In this document: in pieces, positions 52,219 through 60,737 of the stretch
How positions within the stretch are numbered: the stretch's first letter is position 1
How the letters are laid out: the number at the start of each line of letters is the position of its first letter
Source: CAWDZK01 sp963726615
GTDB taxonomy: Bacteria > Actinomycetota > Actinomycetes > JACCUZ01
Direction: 5' to 3'
NCBI GenBank assembly: GCA_963726615.1
Contig: CAVSCX010000006.1
Coordinates: 372,001 to 436,000 of the forward strand
Length of the DNA stretch: 64,000 bases
Notes under the pieces: model-generated
What the model was told of the DNA's origin: nothing
The model's database searches: none
The model's input: the letters and a program-made list of their open reading frames with translations, nothing else
Made by a program: the position numbers and the translations under genes

Positions 52219-54696
52219 ATGGCCACCCGTACGCCCACGCGCTCCCGCCCGACACGCTCGCGCGGCGGCGCCAAGCCGGCGCCACGGAAGCCGTCACGCT
52301 CCGCCGCCGCGTCGCGCAGCCGCCGGCCGTCCGGGCGGACCACCCGCCGGCAGCGCACCGGGCCGCCCTGGCCGGTGCGGATGGTCCGGGGCCTGTGGCT
52401 GGGCGTGGCGCACGTCGTCGGCGCCCTGGCCCGCCGGATCGGCAGCAGCGCCCGCGACCTGGACCCGGCCCACCGCCGCGACGGCATCGGGCTGCTGCTC
52501 ACCGGCCTCGCGACCGTGGTGGCGGCCGTCGAGTGGTGGGACCTGCAGGGACCGGTCGGCGGCGTCGTGCACGCCGTGGTGTCGGGGACCTTCGGGCGGG
52601 TCGGGCTCGTCCTGCCCCTGGTGCTGCTGGGCCTCGGGGTCCGCATCCTGCGGCACCCCCAGGACGCCGAGGCGGGCGGCCGGATCGGCATCGGTGTGGG
52701 CTCCCTGGTCCTGAGCGTCCTCGGCCTGGTGCACATCGCGCGCGGCCTGCCCGACCCCGGCCACCCGGTGCAGCTGCGCGAGGCCGGCGGCTACCTCGGC
52801 TACCTGGTCAGCTCGCCGCTGGTGTCGGCCGTGTCCGGCTACGTCGCGGTGCCCCTGCTCGTCCTGCTGCTGGTCTTCGGCCTGCTCGTCGTGACGTCCA
52901 CCCCGCTGCACGCGCTGCCCGCGCGCGGCAAGGCCGTCCTCGCCTGGCTGATGCACCGCCCGGAGGAGGACGCGGAGGCCGACCCGGCCGCGGACGGGCT
53001 GCCCACCGTCGAGCCGATGGAGCCGCTCAAGCGCCGCCGGCCGCGCCGCCGGCAGGGCACGATGGCCGACGACGAGCCGGAGGGCGCCGACGCGCCGTAC
53101 GACGCCTCGGTGGTCGTGTCGGAGCCCCCGGCCGCCGCGGACGGGGCCCCCGGGGCCGAGGAGGCCGAGCGGACCGCGCCGGCGCACTCGCCGATGCCGG
53201 TGCGCGTCGAGCAGCTGCTGCTGTCCGGCGACGTGACCTACACGCTGCCACCTGCCGACACGCTGCAGGAGGGCTCGCCCCACAAGGCCCGCTCCACGGC
53301 CAGCGACGCCGTGGTCGAGTCGCTCACCGAGGTGCTCGAGCAGTTCGGCATCGACGCCCAGGTCACCGGCTACACCCGCGGTCCGACCGTCACCCGGTAC
53401 GAGGTCGAGCTCGGCAACGCGGTCAAGGTCGAACGGGTCACCGCCCTGTCCAAGAACATCGCGTACGCCGTCGCCAGCGCCGACGTCCGGATCCTGTCGC
53501 CGATCCCGGGCAAGTCCGCGATCGGCATCGAGATCCCGAACGTCGACAAGGAGGTGGTCAGCCTCGGCGACGTCATGCGCTCGTCCGTCGCGCGCAACGA
53601 CCATCACCCGATGCTCGTGGCGCTCGGGAAGGACGTCGAGGGCGGCTTCGTCGTCGCGAACCTGTCGAAGATGCCGCACCTGCTCGTCGCCGGCGCCACC
53701 GGCTCCGGCAAGTCAAGCTTCGTCAACTCGATGATCACCTCCCTGCTGCTGCGGTCGACCCCGGACGAGGTGCGGATGGTGCTGGTCGACCCGAAGCGGG
53801 TCGAGCTCACCCACTACGAGGGCGTGCCGCACCTCATCACGCCGATCATCACCAGCCCGAAGAAGGCCGCCGAGGCCCTGCAGTGGGTCGTGCGCGAGAT
53901 GGACCTGCGATACGACGACCTGGCAGCGTTCGGCTTCCGGCACGTCGACGACTTCAACAAGGCGGTCAAGTCCGGCAAGCTCACGACGCCGCCCGGCAGC
54001 GAGCGGGTGCTGGCGCCGTACCCCTACCTGCTTGTCGTCGTCGACGAGCTCGCCGACCTCATGATGGTCGCCCCGCGCGACGTCGAGGACTCCATCGTCC
54101 GGATCACCCAGCTGGCCCGCGCGGCCGGCATCCACCTGGTGCTGGCCACCCAGCGGCCGTCGGTCGACGTCGTCACCGGTCTGATCAAGGCGAACGTGCC
54201 GTCCCGGCTCGCCTTCTCGACGAGCAGCCTGGCCGACAGCCGGGTCATCCTCGACCAGCCCGGCGCCGAGAAGCTGGTCGGAGGCGGCGACGGGCTGTTC
54301 CTGCCGATGGGTGTGAGCAAGCCGATGCGGATGCAGGGCGCCTGGGTCACCGAGGCGGAGATCGTCTCGGTGGTCGAGCACTGCAAGGCCCAGCTGCAGC
54401 CGACCTACCGGGACGACGTCACAGCGCCGCAGAGCGCCAAGCGGGAGATGGACGAGGAGGTCGGCGACGACCTCGACCTGCTGTGCCAGGCCGCCGAGCT
54501 GGTGGTCACCACGCAGTTCGGCTCCACCTCGATGCTCCAGCGCAAGCTGCGGGTCGGCTTCGCCAAGGCCGGCCGCCTCATGGACCTGATGGAGAGCCGG
54601 GGCATCGTCGGCCCCTCCGAGGGGTCCAAGGCGCGAGACGTGCTCGTGCAGCCGGACGAGCTGGACGGCGTGCTGTTCACCCTCCGGGGCGAGTAG
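52219..54696 (+). CDS. ftsK: DNA translocase FtsK/SpoIIIE family
   Basis: An 825-aa septum-associated ATPase that pumps chromosomal DNA at division. A basic N-terminal tail (about 60 residues) precedes four TM helices (about 95-235), an acidic/Pro-rich linker, then the alpha/beta motor: Walker A GATGSGKS (492-499), Walker B region LLVVVDELADLMMV and ATQRPSVDVVTGLIKANVP. The C-terminal gamma winged helix (about 755-825) shows FGSTSMLQRKLRVGFAKAGR, which binds KOPS-type sequences. It is followed by the rodZ-like gene. Confidence 0.97.
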   Translation: MATRTPTRSRPTRSRGGAKPAPRKPSRSAAASRSRRPSGRTTRRQRTGPPWPVRMVRGLWLGVAHVVGALARRIGSSARDLDPAHRRDGIGLLLTGLATVVAAVEWWDLQGPVGGVVHAVVSGTFGRVGLVLPLVLLGLGVRILRHPQDAEAGGRIGIGVGSLVLSVLGLVHIARGLPDPGHPVQLREAGGYLGYLVSSPLVSAVSGYVAVPLLVLLLVFGLLVVTSTPLHALPARGKAVLAWLMHRPEEDAEADPAADGLPTVEPMEPLKRRRPRRRQGTMADDEPEGADAPYDASVVVSEPPAAADGAPGAEEAERTAPAHSPMPVRVEQLLLSGDVTYTLPPADTLQEGSPHKARSTASDAVVESLTEVLEQFGIDAQVTGYTRGPTVTRYEVELGNAVKVERVTALSKNIAYAVASADVRILSPIPGKSAIGIEIPNVDKEVVSLGDVMRSSVARNDHHPMLVALGKDVEGGFVVANLSKMPHLLVAGATGSGKSSFVNSMITSLLLRSTPDEVRMVLVDPKRVELTHYEGVPHLITPIITSPKKAAEALQWVVREMDLRYDDLAAFGFRHVDDFNKAVKSGKLTTPPGSERVLAPYPYLLVVVDELADLMMVAPRDVEDSIVRITQLARAAGIHLVLATQRPSVDVVTGLIKANVPSRLAFSTSSLADSRVILDQPGAEKLVGGGDGLFLPMGVSKPMRMQGAWVTEAEIVSVVEHCKAQLQPTYRDDVTAPQSAKREMDEEVGDDLDLLCQAAELVVTTQFGSTSMLQRKLRVGFAKAGRLMDLMESRGIVGPSEGSKARDVLVQPDELDGVLFTLRGE

Positions 54697-54749
54697 TCGA
54701 GGGCACGGGGGCCCGTAGACTGGGACCTCGAGCACGGGAGGAGAACACG

Positions 54750-55502
54750 GTGTCCATCGGCACGACCCTCGCGCAGGCGCGGGAGTCTGCCGGGCTGAGC
54801 GTGGACGAGGTCGCTCACGCGACCCGGATCCGCCGGACCGTCCTGCTGGGCATCGAGAGCGACGACTTCTCGGCCTGCGGTGGGGACTTCTACGCCCGCG
54901 GTCACATCCGGACCGTCGCGACCAAGGTCGGCCTCGACCCGTCCCCGCTCGTGCACGAGTTCGACGCCTCACGGCCGCCGGAGCCGCCGCGGACGACCGA
55001 CGTCTTCGAGCCGGAGCGGGCCCGGCCGGAGCGGCGCGGCCCCAACTGGAGCGCGGCCATGGCGGCCGCCATCGTGCTGGTGGTCGTCTTCGGCGTCGTC
55101 CAGGCCTTCACCGGCGGTCAACGCGACCAGCCGAGGTTCAGTGGCGGCCCCGCCACCATCGGCTCGACCTCCGCCCCGCCCGCCACGACAACCACCCCGT
55201 CACCCAGCACCGACGAGGGCAGCGCGGTCGCGCAGGCGCCGCGCGGCAAGGTCACCGTCGCGATGACTGCCACCGCGACCAGCTGGGTCCAGGTCACCAC
55301 CGGCACCGGGCAGGAGCTGTTCCAGGGGCTGCTGGAGGCGGGCAGGTCCCGGTCCTTCTCGGACAAGCGGTCGCTCCGGCTGGTGATCGGCAACGCCGGC
55401 GGCGTCGGGCTCACCGTGAACGGCACCGACATCGGCGCGCCGGGTCGCAGCGGCGAGGTGGCCCGCCTGCAGTTCACGCCGCAGGACCCGGCCGGCGCCT
55501 GA
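54750..55502 (+). CDS. RodZ-like HTH/DUF4115 membrane protein
   Basis: A 250-aa protein with an N-terminal Xre-type HTH (LAQARESAGLSVDEVAHATR, then YARGHIRTVATKVGLDP), one TM helix at about 108-125 (AAAIVLVVVFGVVQAF), a Ser/Thr/Pro linker and a C-terminal DUF4115 beta domain (WVQVTTGTGQELFQGLLEAG). This is the RodZ layout, a morphology protein contacting MreB in rods. The GTG at 54750 follows GGGAGGAG, with a TAGACT (54717-54722) further upstream. In actinobacteria it typically sits between ftsK and rimO. Confidence 0.85.
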   Translation: MSIGTTLAQARESAGLSVDEVAHATRIRRTVLLGIESDDFSACGGDFYARGHIRTVATKVGLDPSPLVHEFDASRPPEPPRTTDVFEPERARPERRGPNWSAAMAAAIVLVVVFGVVQAFTGGQRDQPRFSGGPATIGSTSAPPATTTTPSPSTDEGSAVAQAPRGKVTVAMTATATSWVQVTTGTGQELFQGLLEAGRSRSFSDKRSLRLVIGNAGGVGLTVNGTDIGAPGRSGEVARLQFTPQDPAGA

Positions 55503-55537
55503 CCGGCAGCATGGCGGGCGCCCGTCACGCTGCCACG

Positions 55538-55543
55538 TAGGCT
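55538..55543 (+). promoter_or_regulatory. -10 hexamer of a probable leaderless rimO transcript
   Basis: TAGGCT ends 7 nt before the ATG at 55551, with no Shine-Dalgarno sequence between. Confidence 0.45.
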
Positions 55544-55550
55544 GCCGGGC

Positions 55551-56990
55551 ATGGCCCCCTCGACCGGCCGGCGCGTCGCGCTGGTCACGCTCGGCTGCGG
55601 CCGCAACGAGGTCGACTCCGAGGAGCTGGCCGGGCGGCTCGCCGCCGACGGCTGGCAGCTCGTCGCGGAGGCCGCCGACGCCGACGTGGCCGTCGTCAAC
55701 ACCTGTGGCTTCGTCGAGGCCGCCAAGAAGGACTCGATCGACACCCTGCTGGGCGCCGCGGACCTCAAGGGGAGCGGCCGCACGCGGGCCGTCGTCGCCG
55801 TCGGCTGCCTGGCCGAGCGGTACGGCGACCAGCTGGCCGCCTCGCTGCCGGAGACGGACGCCGTGCTCAGCTTCGACGACTACGCCGACATCTCCGGCCG
55901 GCTGCAGGCGGTCCTCGCCGGCGAGGCGCACGTCCCGCACGTGCCGCGGGACCGGCGCCGGCTGCTGCCGCTCGCGCCCGCCGACCGGGCCACCCCGGCC
56001 CCGGCCGGAGCGCCGACGGTGTCCCGACCTGACCTGCCGGAGGGCATGGCGCCGGCGGCGGGGCCGCGCCCGGTGCGGATGCGGCTCGGCGACGGCCCCA
56101 CCGGCGCGCTGAAGCTGGCCAGCGGCTGCGACCGGCGCTGCACCTTCTGCGCCATCCCCACCTTCCGTGGCGCGTTCGTCTCCCGCCGCCCCACGGAGGT
56201 GCTCGCCGAGGCGGCCTGGCTTGCCGAGCAGGGCGTGCGGGAGCTCGTGCTCGTGAGCGAGAACTCCACGTCGTACGGCAAGGATCTCGGCGACCTGGCG
56301 CTGCTGGAGACGATGCTGCCGGACCTCGCCGCGGTCCCCGGGGTGAGCCGGGTCCGGGTCAGCTACCTGCAGCCGGCCGAGATGCGGCCCGGCCTTGTCG
56401 CGGCGATGACCTCGACGCCGGGCGTGGCGCCGTACTTCGACCTGTCCTTCCAGCACAGCAGCGCGTCGATCCTGCGCCGGATGCGGCGCTTCGGGGACAC
56501 CGAACGGTTCCTGGAGCTGGTGGCGTCGATCCGGGCCGCGGCGCCGGAGGCCGGCCTCCGCTCCAACGTCATCGTGGGGTTCCCGGGCGAGACCGAGGAC
56601 GACCTCGCCGAGCTGGAGCGGTTCCTCACCGAGGCGAGGCTCGACGTCGTCGGGGTGTTCGGCTACTCCGACGAGGACGGGACCGAGGCGGCGACCCACG
56701 ACGGCAAGCTGTCCGAGGACGTCGTGCGGGACCGGGTCGAGCGGCTGACCGCCCTGACCGACGAGCTCGTCGCCCAGCGGGCGGAGGACCGGGTCGGGCA
56801 GACGGTCGAGGTCCTCGTCGAGGACACCGACCTCGACGGCGGCACTGCCGAGGGTCGCGCGGCCCACCAGGGTCCCGAGGTCGACGGCAGCACGACGCTG
56901 CTCGACGCCGGCGGGCTTGCCGTCGGCAGCATGGTGACGGCCACCGTGGTCGGCGCGGAGGGCGCAGACCTGGTGGCGCGGCGCTCGTGA
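55551..56990 (+). CDS. rimO: ribosomal protein S12 methylthiotransferase RimO
   Basis: A 479-aa radical-SAM enzyme methylthiolating an Asp of S12. The N-terminal MTTase domain has the cluster Cys in LGCGRNEVDSEE, VNTCGFVEAAK and VGCLAERYG. The radical SAM CxxxCxxC is in SGCDRRCTFCAIP, and a C-terminal TRAM domain ends with VTATVVGAEGADLVA. The length is slightly above the norm due to a Pro/Ala-rich insert (about 125-170). Its stop overlaps pgsA, giving the rimO-pgsA-cinA-clgR order. Confidence 0.96.
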   Translation: MAPSTGRRVALVTLGCGRNEVDSEELAGRLAADGWQLVAEAADADVAVVNTCGFVEAAKKDSIDTLLGAADLKGSGRTRAVVAVGCLAERYGDQLAASLPETDAVLSFDDYADISGRLQAVLAGEAHVPHVPRDRRRLLPLAPADRATPAPAGAPTVSRPDLPEGMAPAAGPRPVRMRLGDGPTGALKLASGCDRRCTFCAIPTFRGAFVSRRPTEVLAEAAWLAEQGVRELVLVSENSTSYGKDLGDLALLETMLPDLAAVPGVSRVRVSYLQPAEMRPGLVAAMTSTPGVAPYFDLSFQHSSASILRRMRRFGDTERFLELVASIRAAAPEAGLRSNVIVGFPGETEDDLAELERFLTEARLDVVGVFGYSDEDGTEAATHDGKLSEDVVRDRVERLTALTDELVAQRAEDRVGQTVEVLVEDTDLDGGTAEGRAAHQGPEVDGSTTLLDAGGLAVGSMVTATVVGAEGADLVARRS

Positions 56991-57610
56991 CCGGGGCTCC
57001 GCCGCCGGTCCCGCCGCAGCAGGCCAGCGCCTGGAACATCGCCAACGCCCTGACGGTCCTGCGGCTCGCGCTGGTACCGGTCTTCCTCGCCGCCCTCTTC
57101 CACGGCGACTCGCAGGACGCCGGCTGGCGGGTGCTGGCATGGTTCGCCTTCGCCGTCGCCTCCGTCACCGACCGGGTCGACGGACAGATCGCGCGCCGGC
57201 GCGGGCTGGTCACCGACTTCGGCAAGATCGCCGACCCGATCGCCGACAAGGCGCTGATCGGTGCCGCCCTGATCGGGCTGTCCCTGCTGGACGAGCTGTC
57301 GTGGTGGGTCACGGCGGTCGTGCTGGTCCGCGAGGTCGGGATCACCCTGCTGCGTCTCGTCGTGATCCGTCACGGGGTCATGCCCGCCAGCCGGGGTGGC
57401 AAGCTCAAGACGCTGCTGCAGGCGGTCGGGATCGGGCTGCTCGTCCTGCCGCTCGGCGGGGTCCTGCACGCGCTGGCGCTGCTCGTCATGTACGTCGCCG
57501 TGGTCGTCACCGTCGTCACCGGCCTGGACTACGTGCAGCGGGCCCTGCGGCTGCGGCGGACCTCGGACCGGGCGGTGCTCAAGCGGGCCCGGCGCGCAGG
57601 GCGTCCGTGA
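56987..57610 (+). CDS. pgsA: CDP-alcohol phosphatidyltransferase (PgsA-type)
   Basis: A 207-aa membrane enzyme making phosphatidylglycerophosphate or a related phospholipid from CDP-diacylglycerol. The family motif is complete: TDRVDGQIARRR, then DFGKIADPIADK, with all catalytic Asps. Four to five TM helices surround it, starting with ALTVLRLALVPVFL. The GTG overlaps the rimO stop, and the stop overlaps cinA. The exact acceptor (glycerol phosphate, or inositol phosphate in PIS paralogues) rests on gene order and sequence likeness. Confidence 0.9.
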   Translation: MTGAPPPVPPQQASAWNIANALTVLRLALVPVFLAALFHGDSQDAGWRVLAWFAFAVASVTDRVDGQIARRRGLVTDFGKIADPIADKALIGAALIGLSLLDELSWWVTAVVLVREVGITLLRLVVIRHGVMPASRGGKLKTLLQAVGIGLLVLPLGGVLHALALLVMYVAVVVTVVTGLDYVQRALRLRRTSDRAVLKRARRAGRP

Positions 57611-58143
57611 CCCCGCCTGCGACACCGGACCCGGCCGCCGATGACCCGGCCGCCGAGGACCTGGCCGGCCGGGTGCACGAGCTGCTGCTGGCCCGCGGCG
57701 AGACCCTCGCCGTCGCCGAGTCGCTCACCGGCGGGGGCCTGGGGGCGGCCATCACCGCGGTGCCGGGAGTCTCGGCGACCTTCCGCGGTGGAGTCGTCGC
57801 CTACGCGACCGACGTCAAGGCCGAGCTGCTGGGCGTGCCGGCCGACCTGCTGGCCAGGACCGGCGCGGTGGACCCCCTCGTCGCGGCCGCGATGGCCGCC
57901 GGGGCGCGCAGCCGGCTCGGGGCGACCTACGGCCTGGCCGTCACCGGCGTGGCGGGGCCGGATCCCCAGGACGGTCATCGCCCGGGGGAGGTCTACCTCG
58001 GTCTCGCGGGCGGGGCCCGGCTCCCGCTGCTGCACCGTCGGGTGGACCTGGTCGGCGACCGGAGCGCCGTCCGCGCCGGCGCCGTACGCGCCGCGCTGGA
58101 GCTGCTGCACGAGCAGCTCGCGACCGGGACGGCGGCGGGATGA
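57607..58143 (+). CDS. cinA: CinA C-terminal-domain protein (nicotinamide-nucleotide amidase)
   Basis: A 178-aa stand-alone CinA_C protein, which deamidates NMN to nicotinic-acid mononucleotide in pyridine-nucleotide recycling. The core is LAVAESLTGGGLGAAITAVPG with FRGGVVAYATDVKAELLGV, then AVTGVAGPDPQDGHRPGEVYL. The N-terminal 20 residues are Pro/Asp-rich and variable. The N-terminal molybdopterin-binding-like domain of full CinA is absent, as usual for the actinobacterial pgsA-linked form. The GTG overlaps the pgsA stop. Confidence 0.9.
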   Translation: MTPPATPDPAADDPAAEDLAGRVHELLLARGETLAVAESLTGGGLGAAITAVPGVSATFRGGVVAYATDVKAELLGVPADLLARTGAVDPLVAAAMAAGARSRLGATYGLAVTGVAGPDPQDGHRPGEVYLGLAGGARLPLLHRRVDLVGDRSAVRAGAVRAALELLHEQLATGTAAG

Positions 58144-58255
58144 TTACGGCGTTACACTTGCCAGGCCGGGCGCCCGCGGGTCGGGGCGCCGAGGCGTCGG
58201 CGGCACCGGCTACGGTGATCAGCGACGTGACCGCACCGAGAAGGAGGGGCCCGCG

Positions 58256-58588
58256 ATGATCCTGCTCCGCCGTCTGCTGGGCGATGTGCTGCGTGAGCGC
58301 CGCCGCGAGCAGGGCCGCACCCTGCGTGAGGTGTCCTCCTCGGCGCGGGTGTCGCTCGGCTACCTGTCCGAGGTCGAGCGCGGCCAGAAGGAAGCCTCCT
58401 CCGAGCTGCTCGGCTCGATCTGCGAGGCGCTGGACGTCCCCATGTCCGAGCTGCTGCGCGAGGTGAGTGACAACCTCGCGCTCGCCGAGGCCGTCTCGTC
58501 GGTCGAGACCCCCTTCGCCCCGGCAGCCCCTGCGACCGGGCCGGCTTCGGCGCAGACCTCGTTGCACGTCACCGACCTGGCCGCCTGA
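58256..58588 (+). CDS. clgR: ClgR-type Xre regulator of Clp proteolysis
   Basis: A 110-aa DNA-binding protein. The Xre HTH is LREVSSSARVSLGYLSEVERG followed by ASSELLGSICEALDVPMSEL, the exact ClgR-family core. ClgR activates clpP, clpC and proteostasis genes in Corynebacterium, Streptomyces and Mycobacterium and is itself degraded by ClpP. The ATG at 58256 has AAGGAGGG about 9 nt upstream. The TACACT at 58153-58158 is a possible -10 in the 112-bp gap after cinA. The C-terminal tail ends in Ala-Ala, a common ClpXP recognition feature. Confidence 0.92.
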   Translation: MILLRRLLGDVLRERRREQGRTLREVSSSARVSLGYLSEVERGQKEASSELLGSICEALDVPMSELLREVSDNLALAEAVSSVETPFAPAAPATGPASAQTSLHVTDLAA

Positions 58589-58638
58589 GCACCGCCCTGC
58601 ACGCATGACCCGCGGCCCCCGCGGGTACAGCACTCGCA

Positions 58639-58684
58639 GGACGCCCGTCCACCCCATCGACAACGGGGGTGTGGACGGGCGTCC
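58639..58684. terminator. strong bidirectional terminator hairpin
   Basis: GGACGCCCGTCCAC (58639-58652) pairs perfectly with GTGGACGGGCGTCC (58671-58684) around an 18-nt loop that can pair further (CCC/GGG). TTGCTGT follows on the plus strand. It separates clgR from the convergent glycosylase gene. Confidence 0.75.
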
Positions 58685-58690
58685 TTGCTG

Positions 58691-59542
58691 TCAGGGCCGG
58701 TAGCGCGTCCGGCGGCCCGGCCGCTCGGCCCGGCGCGGCGGCCGTTGCGGCTCCGGCGCCGGCCCCGGCTGGCACCGCGGGCACCAGTAGGCGATCCGCT
58801 GGTACGGCGGGGCGCCCTGCTCGGCGGAGGCGACCGGCGTGCCGCAGCGCAGGCACGGCCGGCCCTGCCGCTCGAACACGAAGTGGTCCTGGCCGCGCCG
58901 TTGCACGCCGGTCGTCGCCTGGTGGACGTGGTCCTTGTTGAGGTCGAGCAGCCGGTGCGCCCGGGCCACGACCGAGGCCAGGTCGACCTCGCGGACTGGT
59001 GTCCACGGCGACACTCCCTCGAGAAAGCACACCTCGGCCTTGTAGAGGTTGCCGACCCCGGCCAGGTTGCGCTGGTCGAGCAGGGCCTGGCCGAGCTCCC
59101 GGTCGGGCGCGGCGGCGAGCCGGCGCACCGCCTCGTCGGGGTCCCAGTCCGGGCCCAGCAGGTCCGGGCCGAGATGCCCGACGGCTTCGCCCTCACGGTT
59201 GCGGGGGAGCAGCTCGATCACGGGCAGCCGGTAGCCGACTGCGACCCACTCGGTGTTGGCGAGCACCAGCCGGACCTGCCAGTCCGGCCCGCCGTGCCAC
59301 CGGGCTCCGGGCCGGTAGAGGTGCCAGCTCCCGTCCATCCGGAAGTGGGTGTGCAGGCTCAGGTCGTCGCCGACCCGGGTCAGCAGGTGCTTGCCGCGGC
59401 TGAGGACGGCCGTCACCGGCCTGCCGGTCAGGTCGGTGGTCGCCAGCTGCGGCACCCGGAAGTCCGACCGGGTCAGCAGTCGGCCGGCCAGGGCCTCGTG
59501 CAGGCGGCGCCCGGCGAGCCAGACGGTGTCTCCCTCGGGCAT
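58691..59542 (-). CDS. Fpg/Nei-family DNA glycosylase (endonuclease VIII-like, Nei2 type)
   Basis: A 283-aa base-excision-repair bifunctional glycosylase/AP lyase. The N-terminus MPEGDTVW provides catalytic Pro2 and Glu3. QALLDQRNLAGVGNLYKAE is the H2TH region, and the C-terminal zinc finger is CLRCG and CPRC separated by about 20 residues. The basic tail (RPPRRAERPGRRTR) is unusual but common in actinobacterial Nei proteins. Convergent with clgR; the start ATG is at 59542. It should remove oxidised pyrimidines, by family. Confidence 0.93.
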   Translation of the reverse strand: MPEGDTVWLAGRRLHEALAGRLLTRSDFRVPQLATTDLTGRPVTAVLSRGKHLLTRVGDDLSLHTHFRMDGSWHLYRPGARWHGGPDWQVRLVLANTEWVAVGYRLPVIELLPRNREGEAVGHLGPDLLGPDWDPDEAVRRLAAAPDRELGQALLDQRNLAGVGNLYKAEVCFLEGVSPWTPVREVDLASVVARAHRLLDLNKDHVHQATTGVQRRGQDHFVFERQGRPCLRCGTPVASAEQGAPPYQRIAYWCPRCQPGPAPEPQRPPRRAERPGRRTRYRP

Positions 59543-59608
59543 GGTGTGACCATCGTCTCCCGCCCGGCCGGGAAGACGACCCGGGGGTCCGCTCGTTCCG
59601 CCGAGGAG

Positions 59609-60163
59609 ATGAGCCTCCTGTCGCACAGCACCGAACCGGTCACCGTCACGGTGGCGCGGCGCGTAGCCGCGGGCCGGGAGCGCGACTTCGAGCAGTGGTA
59701 CGACGGCATCATCGGCGCCGCCTGCCGGTTCCCGGGGTTCCTCGGGTCCGGGGTCCTGCGGCCGCACACCGCAGAGCAGGACTGGCACATCGTCTACCGC
59801 TTCGCCGACCCGGCGTCGTTGCGTCGGTGGGAGACGTCGCCCGAGCGCGCCGAGTGGCTGGCGAAGGCGGACGACCTGGCGCAGGAGACGGGGGTGAGCC
59901 ACGTGACCGGTCTGGAGACCTGGTTCGCGCTGCCGGGCCGGACCGCTCCTGCGCCGCCACGCTGGAAGATGGCCGTTGTCACGCTTGTCGCGATCGTCCC
60001 GCTCGTCCTGCTGATGAACCTGCTGGTGGTGCCGCACCTGGTCGGCTGGCCGCTCGTCGCGCGGACGCTGGTGTTCTCCGGGACGCTCACCGGGCTGATG
60101 ACCTGGGTCGTGATGCCGAGGATCACCAGACTGTTCCGCCGTTTCCTCTACGGTGGTCGCTGA
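59609..60163 (+). CDS. antibiotic-biosynthesis-monooxygenase (ABM)-like membrane protein
   Basis: A 184-aa protein with an N-terminal ABM/dimeric alpha-beta barrel domain (VTVTVARRVAAGRERDFEQW, GFLGSGVLRP) and a C-terminal pair of TM helices (about 128-150 and 155-175). In related proteins the soluble domain resembles heme-degrading monooxygenases, but no catalytic residues can be claimed here. The ATG at 59609 follows GAGGAG closely; a GTG at 59546 could add 21 residues. Function unknown. Confidence 0.75.
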   Translation: MSLLSHSTEPVTVTVARRVAAGRERDFEQWYDGIIGAACRFPGFLGSGVLRPHTAEQDWHIVYRFADPASLRRWETSPERAEWLAKADDLAQETGVSHVTGLETWFALPGRTAPAPPRWKMAVVTLVAIVPLVLLMNLLVVPHLVGWPLVARTLVFSGTLTGLMTWVVMPRITRLFRRFLYGGR

Positions 60164-60196
60164 CCGGTCACCCTGGCCGGCTCGGGGAGGGGCGTC

Positions 60197-60505
60197 GTGG
60201 CGGGCGTAGGTGCCGTCGAGGTGCTGATCATCGCGTTCTTCGTGCTGTTCGCCGTGATGTTCGTGAGCATCGTCATCGTCATGGTGCTCGCCGCCGGCCG
60301 CAGCAAGCGCGCGCTCCAGGCCGGTGGGCTGGACCCGCTGGCGGCCGAGGCCCAGCTCGCCGCGCGCGCCGCCAACAGCGACCTGCTGGCTCCCCGGCGT
60401 TCGCTGGAGGAGAGGCTGCGCGAGCTCGACGACCTGCGTTCCCGAGGCGTGATCTCCGACGACGAGCACGCGACGGCTCGGGCCAAGGCCCTCGCCGAGG
60501 GCTGA
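60197..60505 (+). CDS. small membrane protein with C-terminal SHOCT domain
   Basis: A 102-aa protein with one TM helix (LIIAFFVLFAVMFVSIVIVM, about residues 10-32) and a short cytoplasmic tail ending in a SHOCT-like helix pair (SLEERLRELDDLRSRGVISD, then EHATARAKALA). SHOCT segments are thought to mediate oligomerisation. The GTG at 60197 follows GGGGAGGGG. It may be co-transcribed with the ABM-like gene 33 bp upstream. Function unknown. Confidence 0.8.
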   Translation: MAGVGAVEVLIIAFFVLFAVMFVSIVIVMVLAAGRSKRALQAGGLDPLAAEAQLAARAANSDLLAPRRSLEERLRELDDLRSRGVISDDEHATARAKALAEG

Positions 60506-60737
60506 GCGAGCACGGCTGCTGGTGCGCCCGGGCCGGGCCGCGGTGCGGCCGGGCTGGGTGACCTCGTCGACACCACCACCCCCACCGCCACCACTACCGC
60601 AGCCGGCCCCCACCATTGCCCGGCCCACAGCCGACACCATCCAGCCTCCTCGAACAGCCCTTCCGACGCCTCCTCACCGCCGCCTGACCGTTGACGTCTG
60701 CTTGCTCGCTGCCACCGGCACTGGTTGGTTGATCCCC
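60506..60737. other. C-rich intergenic region, no gene
   Basis: The frame of the AAA ATPase stays open through this gap, but codons here end in A or T far more often than in the gene, so I read it as non-coding. It has a run of CCACC-type repeats (about 60569-60612), G-rich on the minus strand, that could form a two-tetrad quadruplex. TTGACG at 60691-60696 lacks a matching -10. Confidence 0.5.

Noticed and set aside
60522..60737. A 72-residue Pro-rich N-terminal extension of the AAA ATPase
   Set aside because: The frame is open, but codons here end in A or T far more often than in the gene, so the ATG at 60738 is preferred.
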